64,000 bases of DNA from Patiria pectinifera (Eukaryota > Echinodermata > Asteroidea > Valvatida > Asterinidae), in assembly GCA_029964075.1 (NCBI GenBank), contig CM057136.1:14186381-14250380 (forward strand), given 5' to 3'. A program made the position numbers and the translations under genes. The notes under the pieces were generated by a model, which had not been told where the DNA came from, ran no database searches, and saw only the letters and a program-made list of their open reading frames with translations. Positions 1 to 11,875 of the stretch are shown here, piece by piece. How positions within the stretch are numbered: position 1 is the stretch's first letter; every line of letters starts with the position of its first letter.

Positions 1-98
1 TTCTTGAGCAGCGGGCTTAACGCCAATGCAAGACATCCGGAGGAGAGGGCCACGTTCTTGGGCGACTTCCTCTCCGGTTTGCTGCTTTTCTGCGACAT
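1..98 (-). CDS. N-terminal exon of an unidentified gene, cut by the left edge
   Basis: On the minus strand an ATG at 98 opens a frame that reads MSQKSSKPERKSPKN and then a small hydrophobic run (CLALALSPLL) before the window ends. The stretch is GC-richer than its surroundings and a CpG-containing leader lies upstream, as expected for a first coding exon. A lysine/serine-rich start followed by a hydrophobic segment could be a cytosolic tail before a membrane helix, but too little is present to identify the family. A GT inside the frame could also be a splice donor. Confidence 0.4.
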   Translation of the reverse strand, partial: MSQKSSKPERKSPKNVALSSGCLALALSPLLK

Positions 99-603
99 TT
101 TGGAGGGCTTTTGGAGGGTTTAATTCCAGAGATTTTCAGATCATGGCGTTAACGCTTACCACGCGACTCCAGCTGTTATGAGTTACGTGTGTTCAATTAG
201 TGCGCATTGCGTGCATTGCATTGCAACGCGTGTAGTTGGTGCGGCAGGTTGATTGGACATTGGACAGGTGCATTGTGCATGTGTATAGTGAGTGGTTAGA
301 CTCCGTCGTCAGTCGTTCATTCAATTCAGCGCGTGTCAATAAATGCTCGCTCCAATTTGTGTATGTAGCGAACAATATGTCATGAAACCATCAAAGATGT
401 TATGAACGATGCAATATAAAATCTCTAGCAATTTATTTATTCATTACTTAATGTTCAGAAATTTTTCGTGAATACAGTTTTAACTATAACACACTTGGAA
501 AAGTTGGGAAATCAACTCGGGGGAAGGGAAAACCTGAATCTTTTAAAATTTAAATTTCAGTTTTCAAAAGTACATTTGGGTTAAAAAATACATGCACGTA
601 ATC
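99..603. other. Intergenic, AT-rich
   Basis: No coding signal is seen. A minus-strand AATAAA-type hexamer around 430-445 could be a polyadenylation signal for the weak ORF at 604-1008. Confidence 0.4.
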
Positions 604-1008
604 TTAGTCCCGAGTATTAGGAATTTGTTCACGGTCAAACAAATATGTAAATAAGGTTCGTCTTTTCGTATCAATGGGCGTCGAGCGATATTTAGGTGAG
701 GCGTCACCATGGCAACTCATCGTCTGGCGAAGATAAGATGCGGTTAATGATTCTCCGACGCCAGCATACCGGGAGCTGAGCTCAGCAAGTTTGATTTCTT
801 CCTGCACTCGACTTATAACATTTCCTGCTGGTTTCTTCTCTCTCCGTGTCTCTCTCTTTTTCTCCAAAAGTCTTCTTTTTTTCTTCTCTCTACAAATGAG
901 AGCAATACCCGTCGCTCTTGGCAACAAAAGATGCCCCGGCAACCCTACTCGCCGTTGTAATCCGCAAGATGTAACAGAGACAAGCGGACGGATCATCGGG
1001 TTACCTCG
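604..1008 (-). CDS. Possible small single-exon ORF of unknown function
   Basis: A minus-strand frame is open from just left of 1011 down to a stop at 604. Its first ATG is at the MIRPLVSV segment. The middle is lysine/arginine-rich (REKKKRRLLEKKRETRREKK) because it translates a purine tract; the C-terminal third has more ordinary composition (ELSSRYAGVGESLTASYL). CpG-rich sequence lies upstream and an AATAAA-type hexamer downstream. No family is recognised. Chance openness caused by the skewed tract is a serious alternative. Confidence 0.25.
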   Translation of the reverse strand, partial: RGNPMIRPLVSVTSCGLQRRVGLPGHLLLPRATGIALICREKKKRRLLEKKRETRREKKPAGNVISRVQEEIKLAELSSRYAGVGESLTASYLRQTMSCHGDASPKYRSTPIDTKRRTLFTYLFDREQIPNTRD

Positions 1009-1011
1009 CAA

Positions 1012-3111
1012 ATAGCGCCTGGGATTTCTGCGGTGTCTCGGCGGGTCTTCGCGGGCTGATGCAGTCTAGTCGTGTTTGGCAGTTGGCGACTGGAGTCTGT
1101 GAAATTATAGACACAAGAGCACACGAGACACAGATCTTACTGCGCAAGAAGTAGCTAGTGGTACTTCTTAAAGACATGCAGAAATTAAAGATGGACTGTC
1201 AGTGCTATTTTTTGAGTTTTACTCTCAACGTTTTATAGTTGCTATTTTTTTATATATAAGCAAAATAAAAGTTCTTTGCTTTTAAATAAGACGTCAAAAG
1301 AAAATATCGGCCAACGTGTAGTCGGCCTTTCCACTTGCGGTAAACTGGTTCCCGCCCGTAAGAAAAATGTATGGATTGTGAAACAGTCTACTGGCAGGGT
1401 GGATCTGCTTGTGCTGAAAAAAACTGGCCCCAATTACTATTTTTAAAGTTTTATTTCAGAGTTACAAACGCCTCCAAATTTGAGGGACACTCCCCCAAAT
1501 TAAATGCACATGCTGAAAAAAACGTTAGGAGAAAAAAAGTTGATTTTTTTTTTAAGGGCACAGCAAACATGATGTACATCTTTAAGATAAAGGATGAAGA
1601 ACCGAAACTATTGGTCGGACGATACTTATGCTCGGTGATGACTAAACTGATGAAACGAACAGTAATTACTGTGTATCGAAATCAGGCCAAAAAAAAAGGT
1701 CGCCTGTCATTTTTCGTCAACAGCTGAAAGCTGATATCTCCAGAAAATGAAGGACTGACAGATGTTACGAGTCTCTTGCATGTTTCAATCTAGTGGGATT
1801 AGGTATGATGATATGTTTGCACCATATGCGGGCATTGACCGGATAGAGGATACATCAATGATCAAATGCAAGCCAGTCATCGCAAATAGATAATTATCAA
1901 TTCACATGCCTAAAATATGTAATTTGGCCACGAAAAAAAGGTTTGATAATATGCGGCAGGTCCAGTTCTCTTATATTCTGCTGAAGTAAAGAAGACGCAG
2001 TTGTAATTTTCAAGATTCAATTTGTAGGAATATATTTTTTGGAACTCGGCTAAAAAATTACTCCAATATTATCTTGTTCAAAATATAACTACGTGAGTGT
2101 TTGTGAAGGTTATCGCACTGTTATTTATATAAACATTTACAGCTTTGGTTTACAAGCAGTAGTTCTTAACTTAGATTCTGGGACTTCATTTTAGACCGTA
2201 CGCTTGCGTTACGACCACAAGAGGGCGCTATTACACTCCAACCGTAAGGCAGAGTTAGGACAACTATCTATGGACAAACCACCAGCTGCCCATGTGCTAA
2301 TTTTAAGAAATACAAAAAGAATATCCAGAATTATTTTATTCATTAGACCTATATTTCATTGATTCGAGAACAAAAATGAACTGGTGTTGTGAACTGATTT
2401 TTAGTTCAACTTTGTTCCAACTTTTAGAGGATGAATCAAAGACCACTGTTGATATTTTTGTTGTTCAAAAATACAAAGGAACTCCGAGGAATTTCCTTAA
2501 ATTCTTGCTGAAAAAACACAAAAAATAAGCATAAAATGAAATACTATGTAAATAAGACAAATTTGCAGAACATTTTAACTTTTTTTATTCTATACATGTA
2601 GCTATATAACATTTGGCAAGATAATTGGCATTAAAAAAATATTCATAACAAAATATAAGTACATGTATCTGGAAAGACTTTTTAGACTTCAATCATGATG
2701 CCACTTTATGCATCAATGCATATTCAGCATGTCTGGCTCCATCATCAGCATGAAGTCGTAACACCAACAGTACATTGTTTGCATTCAATTAAATAAAAAA
2801 CTTCACATCACATTACAAAAATATACAAAAGAAAGCGCCAAAATATCACATGCCTTTGAAGTGAATGTTAAAATACCCTTAAATCCTGTTGTACATGTAA
2901 TACGAGTAAATAAGGCTGAAGTAAAGAATTGACATTATTAGGCAAGTTCGATTTTCCTATATCATATGTTTTGTTTGTTGAAGTTAAAGGGTCCATGCAA
3001 TGAATTTTACATAGGAACATATTATTTTTTGATATCCCTTTTTTGGTTAATTGTATTGAGAAGTGCACATCTTTGAAGTTTCCATGCTTTTTTGGACAAA
3101 TGAGGGTGCTG
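1012..3111. other. Intergenic region and possible 3' UTR of the fucosyltransferase
   Basis: No protein-coding segment is seen. A minus-strand AATAAA near 2584 could end the fucosyltransferase mRNA, giving a 3' UTR of roughly 0.9 kb. Otherwise the sequence is AT-rich. Confidence 0.35.
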
Positions 3112-3335
3112 TTGCTGTGATGTCATTTCTGTTCAACTTGTAAACTCAAATTTTGCCCATTGAAAACGTTTTGTGAGAAAGGTTTGCTTATTGGCTTATT
3201 GCCATGTAACTACACAACCATGAATTCACCAAAGAAAAGAAAATTTACGACAGCAAAATATCCAAAATTCTTGCAACTTTTTGAGGTGAAATAGCTGTAA
3301 CATTGAGGTTTCTACCCGGAATGACATCACAGTTT
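3112..3335. mobile_element. Small inverted-repeat element (MITE-like)
   Basis: The ends are inverted repeats: GCTGTGATGTCATTTC at about 3113 is mirrored by GAATGACATCACAG ending near 3334, around an AT-rich centre without coding potential. It would lie in the 3' UTR of the fucosyltransferase. Boundaries are approximate because no clear target-site duplication was seen. Confidence 0.4.
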
Positions 3336-3469
3336 TGCTCATGAATATAAAAATTCACATTAGCATTAAACCAAAAGCACCAAAATACCCTGGAAAACGG
3401 CAAAACGAAAATTGAAAATCAGGTTAAATGGGACAGACAGGTGCATTTTCAAGGTTTGCGTTAAAAAAA

Positions 3470-4728
3470 TTACAATGCATGATCCCTGTAACCAACTTTT
3501 TCACGTGACACCAATTCATTGAATTCTGTTACAGAAAAGTTCCGCCCTTCTAGGACAATCTTCCTTAGCGCTTTTGCCTTGTTCTTGTCCCTATCATACA
3601 TCTGCAGATACAGCTCTATGGGACTCCAGAAGCTCTGGTCATTGTAAGTTCTCGGCCTCGGACAATCATAATGATCCTTCTTTGCTTGAAAGGTCTTAAG
3701 AGGTACCCCTAATGAGGCACGTTTTAGATTTTCATGGACGCGTCTACAAGCGAAGCATTCAAACTCGTCGATGAAGTTCGGGCGATTGTAATCATTCACG
3801 CCCCACTCTCTGTCTTCCATGGTTTTTACGAGCTTGCGATTCTTTACACCGACTTTCTTGAAATTCAGGAATTTTCCGTATGCTTCATTGTTGCTGTCCA
3901 GGTAGTTCAGGTAATCGGCAAGTTCTTTGGGACTCGGGAAATCGTCAGCGATGATTGCTGATTGGTTGTCAGGAAGCCAATCGCGCACCGTTGGAGACCC
4001 CCTGTAGACTGGTACCGACCCCAACATTAGAGGGCGCCAGAGCTTTTCGGTGATGTAATCGTTGCAGATTGCATTCTCGAAGGCGAGATTAAACTTATAC
4101 CGTGCCAGGATTTTATACAAACCCTTGTTGTGCATAGTTAAGGGATCAACAAGGTTAGCTGGCAAATCCTTGTTATGTAGGCATTTCCCGTAAGAATCCA
4201 CGCCTATGTATTTCATTAGTTCTTTGACGTACCTGTCGCGGTCGGACGGTGGATCGCAGTCTGAGTGGATGTATACCACAGGAGCCAGCCCGCTGATGCT
4301 CTTATACTCTGTGGGGACCAAGTACTCCGTACTAGTCAAATCGGAGAGACTCTCCAAATACTGGGTGGTCAAGGGGAAGTCCGACTCTCGCTTGAAAGTA
4401 CTGGTGTGGTTGAAGAGCGTCAGGCACTCTTCGTGGGACAGCATGTAATTATTTTTAGGGGACTCCTCGTGAAGTAACGCCCACCCGTGGTGTTTTTTCC
4501 GTGGCAAGGGGAGATCCCTGGGCACGAAATCTGTGCCGTAGAACAAGAAGACCTTTGTCTTGGGATGGTCCTTGAAGTGTCTGTCCACGGTGAAGAAACA
4601 CTTGTTCTCCCCGCATGACTTGACCTTGCCTCGCTCGCCAGTGAAGGGAGTCCACCAAAGGATGATAGGTACTCTGACGTCCATGTTGGTGACGTTCACG
4701 TGATCCCTGGTGTGTTGGTCTGTACCAT
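3470..4728 (-). CDS. Fucosyltransferase exon 3 (catalytic domain)
   Basis: The acceptor AG lies at 4729-4730 and the exon starts within an aspartate codon, reading DGTDQHTRDHVNVTNMDVRV into the GT10 core. The frame stays open to TAA at 3470-3472 after VGYRDHAL. This exon holds the whole GT10 catalytic domain. Confidence 0.93.
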
Positions 4729-5444
4729 CTAAATAAGGGAGAAAATGTAATAGATTATTTGTAATATCACAATAATGCTATGTAGACTCTTTCGTGGGGA
4801 ATAATATTAATAGGCCTACTAAGAATAGGTCCAACAAGTGAATAACTGCTAACCTGGTGCAATGATGTTTCCCCCGTAATCGGCATTACCAAACAGCTGA
4901 AATTGCTGTTGAAAATCAACAGCACCATCGTTCCAGTAAAAATCCTCCTCATCAAATGACTGTAGCACCTAAAATAAATAATAAATAACACATTTAAATT
5001 AAAATATAAATACCATTACATGTATATTTATAACTAGTTTTAAAAATTAAAGGGAAAGATTTTTATACCTGGACATCACTTGTCACCCTGTGCACAAACC
5101 TAGTATGAGACTGGTCTGAAAATTTCTGTTTTCTCAGTAAATGCTTCAATATTTTCCCTGCTAAATGTGACTTTTTAGGACATATCACTTTCTGAGTGAT
5201 GGCTGATGAGGTCACACTCACACTCACACTCACACTCCAGTGAAGGGAAAAATTAGCGATGGCCAGGTTTGGGAATCGTTCTTTATGTACAAAGGAAAAG
5301 TAAATATATGTTGTAAAAATACTCCTAAATGCTACGAGACAGAATAGTGTAAAATACCAAGAATAAGATGCACACGGAAACGCAGAAAATCACAAAAATA
5401 AGAGCCAAAAACTTCCGCAATCTGCAACGCCGAAGTCGAAACAT
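3470..5444 (-). CDS. Alpha-1,3-fucosyltransferase, FUT10/FUT11 type (GT10), complete three-exon gene
   Basis: Type II Golgi/ER glycosyltransferase of family GT10. Family members transfer fucose from GDP-fucose; FUT10 and FUT11 have been reported as protein O-fucosyltransferases. The spliced product is 486 residues, near the length of human FUT10. Exon 1 gives a basic tail and a hydrophobic anchor, exon 2 a stem-like segment, and exon 3 the whole catalytic domain. Hallmarks in exon 3 include ILWWTPFTGE, FLFYGTDF, LLHEESPKNNYMLSHEE, VYIHSDCDPPSDRDRYVKEL, VDSYGKCLHNKDLP, the nucleotide-binding motif FNLAFENAICNDYITEKLWR, and VPVYRGSP. Conserved cysteines appear at FECFACRR. All three exons join in frame at GT-AG sites. 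Without an alignment I cannot separate FUT10 from FUT11; VYRGSP with NAICNDYITEKLWRP is closer to FUT11, while the N-terminal part is closer to FUT10. It may predate their split. Confidence 0.93.
4854..4968 (-). CDS. Fucosyltransferase exon 2 (stem region)
   Basis: A 115-base exon reading VLQSFDEEDFYWNDGAVDFQ and ending at IIAP plus the first base of an aspartate codon. It has AG acceptor at 4969-4970 and GT donor at 4852-4853. Its phase fits both neighbours. The acidic, aromatic composition suits a luminal stem. Confidence 0.8.
5067..5268. mobile_element. MITE-like element, copy 1 (CCTGG termini)
   Basis: The left end CCTGGACATCACTTG is an imperfect inverted repeat of the right end (CTAATTTTTC side, ...GCGATGGCCAGG). 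A second, inverted copy lies at 7679-7929 and shares long internal segments. It sits in intron 1 of the fucosyltransferase and carries a (CACTCA)n run at 5213-5237. Confidence 0.5.
5213..5237. repeat. CACTCA microsatellite
   Basis: About four perfect copies of a six-base CACTCA unit inside the MITE-like element. Confidence 0.85.
5358..5444 (-). CDS. Fucosyltransferase exon 1 (signal anchor)
   Basis: ATG at 5444 opens MFRLRRCRLRKFLAL followed by about 18 hydrophobic residues (IFVIFCVSVCILFL), the arginine-rich tail plus membrane anchor of a type II Golgi enzyme. Donor TTG|GTATTT at 5357 gives phase 0, matching exon 2, and the anchor continues into its first residues. Confidence 0.72.
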
Positions 5445-5979
5445 CTTTACAGTTTCGTTGTGGTCAGGTACCCTCCTTATTTACATCAATTTAGACGTTT
5501 AAAGTGTGCCCAACAAATGTGTTTTCAATTGAGGTACCAGACGACCTTTCACTTTAGCCCTAAAGAGGGCAGCATAAAGGTTTTACGGCCGTGTGTAAAC
5601 TATCAGCCACACAAAATATCTGCCGATGTACTGTACATGTAATGTAATGTACTTGTTTTGCAAGTGAAACGGCAAATTTAACACCCGAAAAAAATGAAGA
5701 TCTCGGAACAATTTCAGTGACTGCAAATGAGTCAGGGAATGAAACGACGAAATTGAATTGTTACTGAAAACGAAACACTCTAGTTTTGTGCTTAATCCGG
5801 AGTTAAATGTGGGATGTTTTCTCGGTCAAGTCCTCCTACATACTATGTTTGTCATGGAATTACAAAAAAATACACCTCACAGGATTTACTTTGGTAAATT
5901 TTTCATATAGATTTAAGTTTAAAAATTCAAATTACGTGTGGGTTAAAAACCACAGTTTTTACGATATTTTTAAAAATAT
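5445..5979. other. Upstream region of the fucosyltransferase
   Basis: No gene is seen. By position this should hold the fucosyltransferase promoter. No TATA box or other clear element was recognised. Confidence 0.3.
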
Positions 5980-5989
5980 TTGTCTATCT

Positions 5990-6156
5990 TTAGTTTATTG
6001 CAAGGGGATAGCGCGAACGCAGTCCCCACTATCAGAAATTGTACTCCCGAGTTCCAAACATTAGAAGGAATCGCATTGGTCAGCCCACCGAAGTGCAATG
6101 GAAAAGCCTCGCAATGGGAGAACCGCCTACTTGATAATGGTAATCTCCTGAGCCAG
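5990..6156 (+). other. Candidate 5' exon of unknown gene (possible WDFY3 leader)
   Basis: A relatively GC-rich stretch ends at a near-perfect donor, GAGCCAG|GTAAGTATG, at 6156/6157. One frame is open through it (NCTPEFQTLEGIALVSPP, then ASQWENRLLDNGNLLSQ), but there is no recognised family and no matching downstream coding exon before 16.5 kb. A non-coding leader exon is as likely as a coding one. The start is uncertain. Confidence 0.3.
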
Positions 6157-6275
6157 GTAAGTATGACATTAAATAGAAAATTTTAGGTTGTCCTTTCTGC
6201 ATGTTACATTCTACTCACAGTTACAGAAAAAAAGCTTCGTCTGAAGCGCCGTAAGTGTAGTTTTATTGAGCATAC

Positions 6276-6285
6276 TGCGCATGCG
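6276..6285. promoter_or_regulatory. NRF-1-like palindrome
   Basis: TGCGCATGCG resembles the GCGCATGCGC core of NRF-1 sites, which are typical of broad CpG promoters. It lies between the divergent fucosyltransferase start and the candidate leader exon at 7.3 kb. Motif match only. Confidence 0.3.
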
Positions 6286-7260
6286 TTATTCAATTAAATA
6301 TGCATAATACCGGTGCCCGTGGACTTGTACTTGTGAGTTGCTCACCTAAAAACATACATGTATACATGTACATGTCATGTTTATACACAGTATATCGCTT
6401 CTGCTAACTAAAGAAATAAAAAAATACTTGCACGAACAACATGTATACGTACATGTTTTCAAAATTTCAAACCTTTCATTTTCCAACCTTTAAATTTTAG
6501 ATAAATAACAATTCACAATTCCACACGAATATGATCGGTCTTTGCATTGGGTATTGTATGTGTGCTCGTCGCGATCCACAGAGAGACATATAAACGCAAT
6601 TGCATTGCCGCAAAGTATGCAGGGCGCCCCCACTATAATTATCAGCGAGCATGTTCTCTCCGAATCGATTGACCAAATTCGAACAGCAATAAACTGCGTA
6701 GCATACATTCACATGTATTATGAATCCGTCAAAACTTGATCAGTGAACTGGAACTTTGAAATTCTATTTATGTTTTGCACATTTTGTGCTGCCTCGGCCT
6801 CGCCTTTGCCGAGATGAGGAAGCAGCCATTTCTCACTGATCCATGATTTGGATGGAGGTTTTCCTAGCTCCCGAATTTAAGTCAACAAAATGAACAGTCA
6901 ATTCACAAAATGAACTACCAGTCACAGAAATGAAAACGAACAACTAAAGTTTGCTAAAAATTAAGTTTTGCACCAATATAAAGTTAATCCCTCTTTTGTA
7001 ATTGTCAGTGTTTCAATTCTCTTTCCTCATGCCGCAATTAACCCGGCGGGCTTGTGTGCCCCCCCCCCCCCACATGTCTGCCATTTTGCCTCTGAAGAAT
7101 CTTAAGAATTGTATATAGTTGGCAAAGCATCCATCAGGAAATCTTGTTAAAGATCCAAACGTCAGGCCGCCGAAATTATTTTGCTTTTATAAATTTATGA
7201 CAGTTAAGTTTCACAAGCTTGTCGTTTACCATAAATTATTTTGGTTCGCGAGATGTATGT

Positions 7261-7270
7261 ACGCATGCGC
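7261..7270. promoter_or_regulatory. NRF-1-like palindrome
   Basis: ACGCATGCGC lies 27 bases before an ATG in the context CAACATGGCCGCCAT, a typical 5'-end arrangement that also resembles a YY1 element. Motif match only. Confidence 0.35.
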
Positions 7271-7417
7271 TTTAGAACCATCACATCATTTCCAACATGG
7301 CCGCCATCCGGACTAATGAAGTGATCTAAATTCGTCTCCAAGTTTCGTTAAATTTTAGCAATATAGAGTGACATTAATTTGTGTCTGGTTGAGCAGGAAA
7401 ATCAAACAACTAAACAG
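7271..7417 (+). other. Candidate non-coding first exon (possible WDFY3 leader)
   Basis: The stretch begins beside the NRF-1-like motif and ends at a strong donor AAACAG|GTACGT at 7417/7418. It contains a short frame at 7297-7329 (MAAIRTNEVI then stop), so if transcribed it is a leader exon with an upstream ORF. WDFY3 is the next plus-strand gene, and its first coding exon looks as though it is preceded by a splice acceptor. Confidence 0.33.
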
Positions 7418-7678
7418 GTACGTATTTGTTATAGAGGATCTCTGGAATACTGGATAGATTGGTTTCGTTTTGGGATTTTATGGTTTCTGTTGCCGAATAT
7501 TTGGGGGAGTGTCATTGGATTTATACACAGCAACTGCTGAACGAGTTAGGATACCAAACATCGACATAGGCCTGTAATTGTAAAACCGGGGCGGCGGGGC
7601 TGAGTAGTGAGTAGGCCTATGTGTACTGATTGGAATTATTTTACATTTTGAATAATTTTTTTTGGGAAGAATTCCATA

Positions 7679-7929
7679 CGTGGACATCACTAATTTTCCC
7701 CTGCACTGCAGTGACCTACATGACCTATCAGTGTAGGCCTATATCAAGTATCAGCCATCAGAAAGCAATAAAATGTCATAAAAAGTCAAATTTAGCAGGG
7801 AAAATATTGAAGCAATTTATTTGGTAGGCCTATTTGAGAGCTAGAGGTAGGCCTATTTGAGAAAACACTTTGAATTTTTCAGACTAGTCTCATAGGGTTT
7901 GTGCACAGGGTGTCAAGTGATGTCCAGGT
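7679..7929 (-). mobile_element. MITE-like element, copy 2 (inverted relative to 5067-5268)
   Basis: Read on the minus strand it matches the first copy: CCTGGACATCACTTGACACC, GTGCACAAACCC, GAGACTAGTCTGAAAAATTC, and the TTGCTTCAATATTTTCCCTG block. It carries a short tandem duplication of a TAGGCCTATTTGAGA unit not seen in copy 1, and a longer variable end. Confidence 0.5.
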
Positions 7930-10900
7930 ATGGAACTCTTTGTCTTTCCAATATTTTGATGCATGTTTTGATAACTTAATACATATTACAAAAAGTATGC
8001 CTACTTTCAAGATATGAACTTTTTAGGCCAACATTTATTTACTTGTCGCTACTTGCAAACATAGCATAGGAAAATCGTGAATTAAAAAAAAAAAATCATG
8101 ATGTCATTTCTTAGTTATTGCACTCTCAATGTGATATTACTTACAAAATATCGAAATTAATTTTACTTCATGCATATGAACTGTCAGCCATTTCGGTGAT
8201 ATAATTAAACGCAGTGGCTATTTGTTATGGCAATCGACCATCTGGTTCCCTGACCATGTAGTTTTTAACGTGAGGATCTTTAGCTCTTGGAACCAGACTT
8301 TCAACTGAATGGTTCTCTGATTGTATTACCCTTTTAAGAAATCCTCCAAAGCCACGGATTAGTGTTAAAAGAAAAAATAAGTTTGGCATGCCAAGATGTC
8401 TTGTTTTCATGTAGTTTTTTTAGGAAATTTTGAGATCCTTAATTAATTAATCCACCAAAATAATGCAAAACCCAAATGGGTTTTTTGATGGATTCACTGA
8501 AATTTTGGTAAATCAAAAATGTACTGTAAACCAATTATAACTCAAGTGTTATTGTCACAGTTCTGCCATAACGCAATGCAGTAGGCCTATGGTACACATT
8601 AGATATTGAGATGGTCTAAGTGTATGCCAAGTATAAAGGCAATCGGATTGATTTTAATGCCCCAAAATGCCTTCCACGATGAAAACGTGTACAAGTGCTA
8701 TGGAGAATGGCTGAAAAAGAAGACAAAAAAAAAGCCAAAAATGACACTCGTACTACTTACTAGTCAGAGCACGACATTTCCTGAACTCCATGCTTCAGGA
8801 AGTGTCAGGAATAATATAAATAGATACACATGTACATTTCTTTATCAAATGGCAAAACCACGCAAATGTGCAAATAGAATCATGCGGTTAATAACCTTTT
8901 CAGTACTAGTCAGCGCGGCAGGTTTTGTTTCAGTTTAAAATAGAAACCACGGCAGGAAGTTACATGAAGCTGCAGGCAGAAATAGTTGCTTAGCACTGAA
9001 AGATTTTGCTTGACTAAAAATATATCATGCTTATTTGTACTGCATTGTGTAAAATAACATGGTTAGTCAAAAAGAAAGTGACCTGGATTTTTACTTTTTG
9101 CCTTAAAAAGCAATCAAATTTGATACACCAATGAAGTATGTCTTTAAAAGGAAAAACTTCTAGGTTTCATTGTATATTTATTAGATGGGTATTCATCAGC
9201 TCGTAGAATGAGAAATGATCAGTGACCTGTGGACAGCTGAATTTTGTGATCTCTTTATGAAAACAGACGAATTACGTGAAATTTTCACAGTTACTAGTCA
9301 ATAACATGTACTTTATCCCTAGATGTTGTTTTTATGAAATGGAGTGAGCCACTAAATTTTAAAAATAGTTTTTCTAATATGGTCACTATCTTTTGGGCTC
9401 ACCCTGTAAAGTCTTAACTTTTGTTGTGCAAAGAAGGCCAACAAAAATAGTTCTGCTCCCAGTTTCCCTACCTACCCTATTCTTACAACCCCTACCCGAA
9501 TTTTGTTGGGGGGGGGGGATGAGAAAAAAACACCCAAAACCCTCAATTTCTACCTTTTACCCTTGACTACACGCAGACGTCTCCATATGATCGTAAACAA
9601 AAAAGAATTGGCCAAAAAATATTTTAGAAGGGATTTTTTGTCAATGGCTTGGCTGTTCATCATTGGATGCTAAGGGGTCGGTGCCATTGGAGTGCCACTG
9701 GATTATGTGTACAAAAAGGGGAAACCCCAACCCCCTCCCCCCTACAGGCAGTTTATTGTTACATGTATCTTATGCTAATTTCAAATTACGGGTTTGTGCC
9801 TTTTCGTCTCTTCTTATTTTCCCCTCGTGTTGCCTAAATAACCCCCTTTTTCAGTGTAGGGGGAGGGTTAGGTGGGGTAGGATCGAAGGGGATTTGAAGC
9901 AATAAATCCACTCCCTGGGTATGGCCCAAGGCTTGAAGTGCAGACCACTCAAAATCAGGCCTTGTAAACTATTCCAGAACAGAAATTAAATTGGTTAAAA
10001 CAAACAGTTGGTCACATATCAGAATATTTCAGTTCTATTCAAATGCATGCATGAGTCTGAACTATGAGAACCGATGTATAACTGCCAGCGGTAAACATGA
10101 ACATGTATTGCAAAGTGCAAATTACAATGTACTCGGTATGTAACTGTGTGTGTACATTGTATGTATGCAGCAAATCACAATACAACATACTGGTACAGAC
10201 ATGTTCATATGTATGTGTTCGTGTTTTAGCTGCTGTATCCTAGACAGAACACACAGACAGATGCCCTGCAGTCTTCTTAACAATCAATGTTAGCAGGAAC
10301 CTGTCAGAATAATGTCAGTTGCAGGGTCACCTGCTGAGGCATTTGATGCCTCCTTAATTTGTCTGTGCAAGCAGGCGACATTATTGAATATAACGGTATC
10401 ATGCATTCAGTTTTTATTGTTTTCTTCTGAAGCAAGGTACATGTACGTGGGGTGTTTTTGCATCCTCAGCCAACTAAATCCGTTTAACGTACTTATGGTC
10501 AAAACTAAGATCACATACAATTTTGGGATATGTACGGGTATTAATTACGTCATGAGAATTGATCAACTATTTCAAAATAAATATTTTCACAAATACGAAT
10601 ATCTATAGACAAGCCCGAAGGTACACAAATGCTTCGCTCTGTTCTGTTTCAGTGTGCTCTTGCCAACTGTTAATATTTGTACAAAGTAATGACACGTTTG
10701 AATAATATGTAACTACTGAAAACCCCAGGTTGCATAGAATTACACATTGGTCGATTACCACACACACTTTACTTGCTACATCATGATTATGATGTACATT
10801 GCATGTTAATGAACAATGTTGGAACACACACAGACATACTACATTCACCAATCGCGTTTATGTTAAACGTAACTATTCTGAATCCTTCAATTTTAATATG

Positions 10901-11635
10901 TATGATTTTTCACACACCCTAGGGGGTTAGGGTTGGATGCTCACATAATTCTTGTCCCTGATCGCACTTCTATTTTATAGGATAATTAATCATTGTGTCG
11001 GGTACATTGACCGGAAAATGAAAGATGATGTCATGTGTGTTTGTGTATTGTTGAAGACTTGGAAAAACCCAGCCCTTGAGAAACATTTAGTGCCGTCGCA
11101 AATGCAGACTGCCAAATGTTTTGCGTCTTGAGCCTCAATTTGAAAGAACATTTCAACAAAAACATAGGTGTATGTGTTTCGGATTTACAATGTATGGTTT
11201 GCTACAAATGAAAGAATAAAATCATCGCTAAAGTTTGTACAAGATTGGTGATTTTCATTTTGTCTTGAACTGAAGGCAAATTTTGTCTTAAACTGAAGCA
11301 TTAATACCAGTGCAAAGCTGATCATCTCAGAGCAAGTAAACACAATAAAGTCTTCAAGAACAATAACCGAATTACCGCCTGTCTGAGACTTGTACATGTA
11401 AATGATAATTAGATTTTGTGTAGCGGCGGAGTGAATTTTCACACTGCGCTGTGTCAAAACACAGGGACAGAGGTGAGGAGGTTTCCCCAGTCTGTGCACT
11501 TACATGTAGGAGACTTGACATCTTTGACCTTGGGGTACATCTCCAGACGAGTCTGCCAGCATTGGCCAATATCTTAACATAACAAATTCAGCCTGGGGAA
11601 TGTAAAATTACGGGATGTTGCCAACCCTGTTAGGC

Positions 11636-11875
11636 TTTGGGCACAAGTGGCCACAATAGACAGGTTGCAGTCTTGGGAATACATGCAGAATTGAATGGGT
11701 ATTTCTAGGGGACAAGGACAGGTGGCCACATTAGAGAGGTTGCTATGAGGGGCCAATGGCAGCAGTGGATGGGCATGTGTGGTGCAAAATGGACAAATGG
11801 CCACAATAGACAAGTTAAAATTGGTTGTTAATTAACAGGTGGCCATAATAAACAGGTGGCCACAGTTGTTAGGTT
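11636..11875. repeat. Degenerate minisatellite, GTGGCCACAATAGACAGGT type
   Basis: Repeated variants of GGCCACAATAGACAGGT occur about every 20-60 bases (about 11649, 11722, 11799, 11838 and 11858). A related GGCCAC/CCACCTGT-rich array in the opposite sense is found at 28680-29000. Confidence 0.55.

Noticed and set aside
4206-4477. Plus-strand ORFs across the fucosyltransferase
   Set aside because: They overlap the conserved GT10 frame on the other strand and have no sense of their own.
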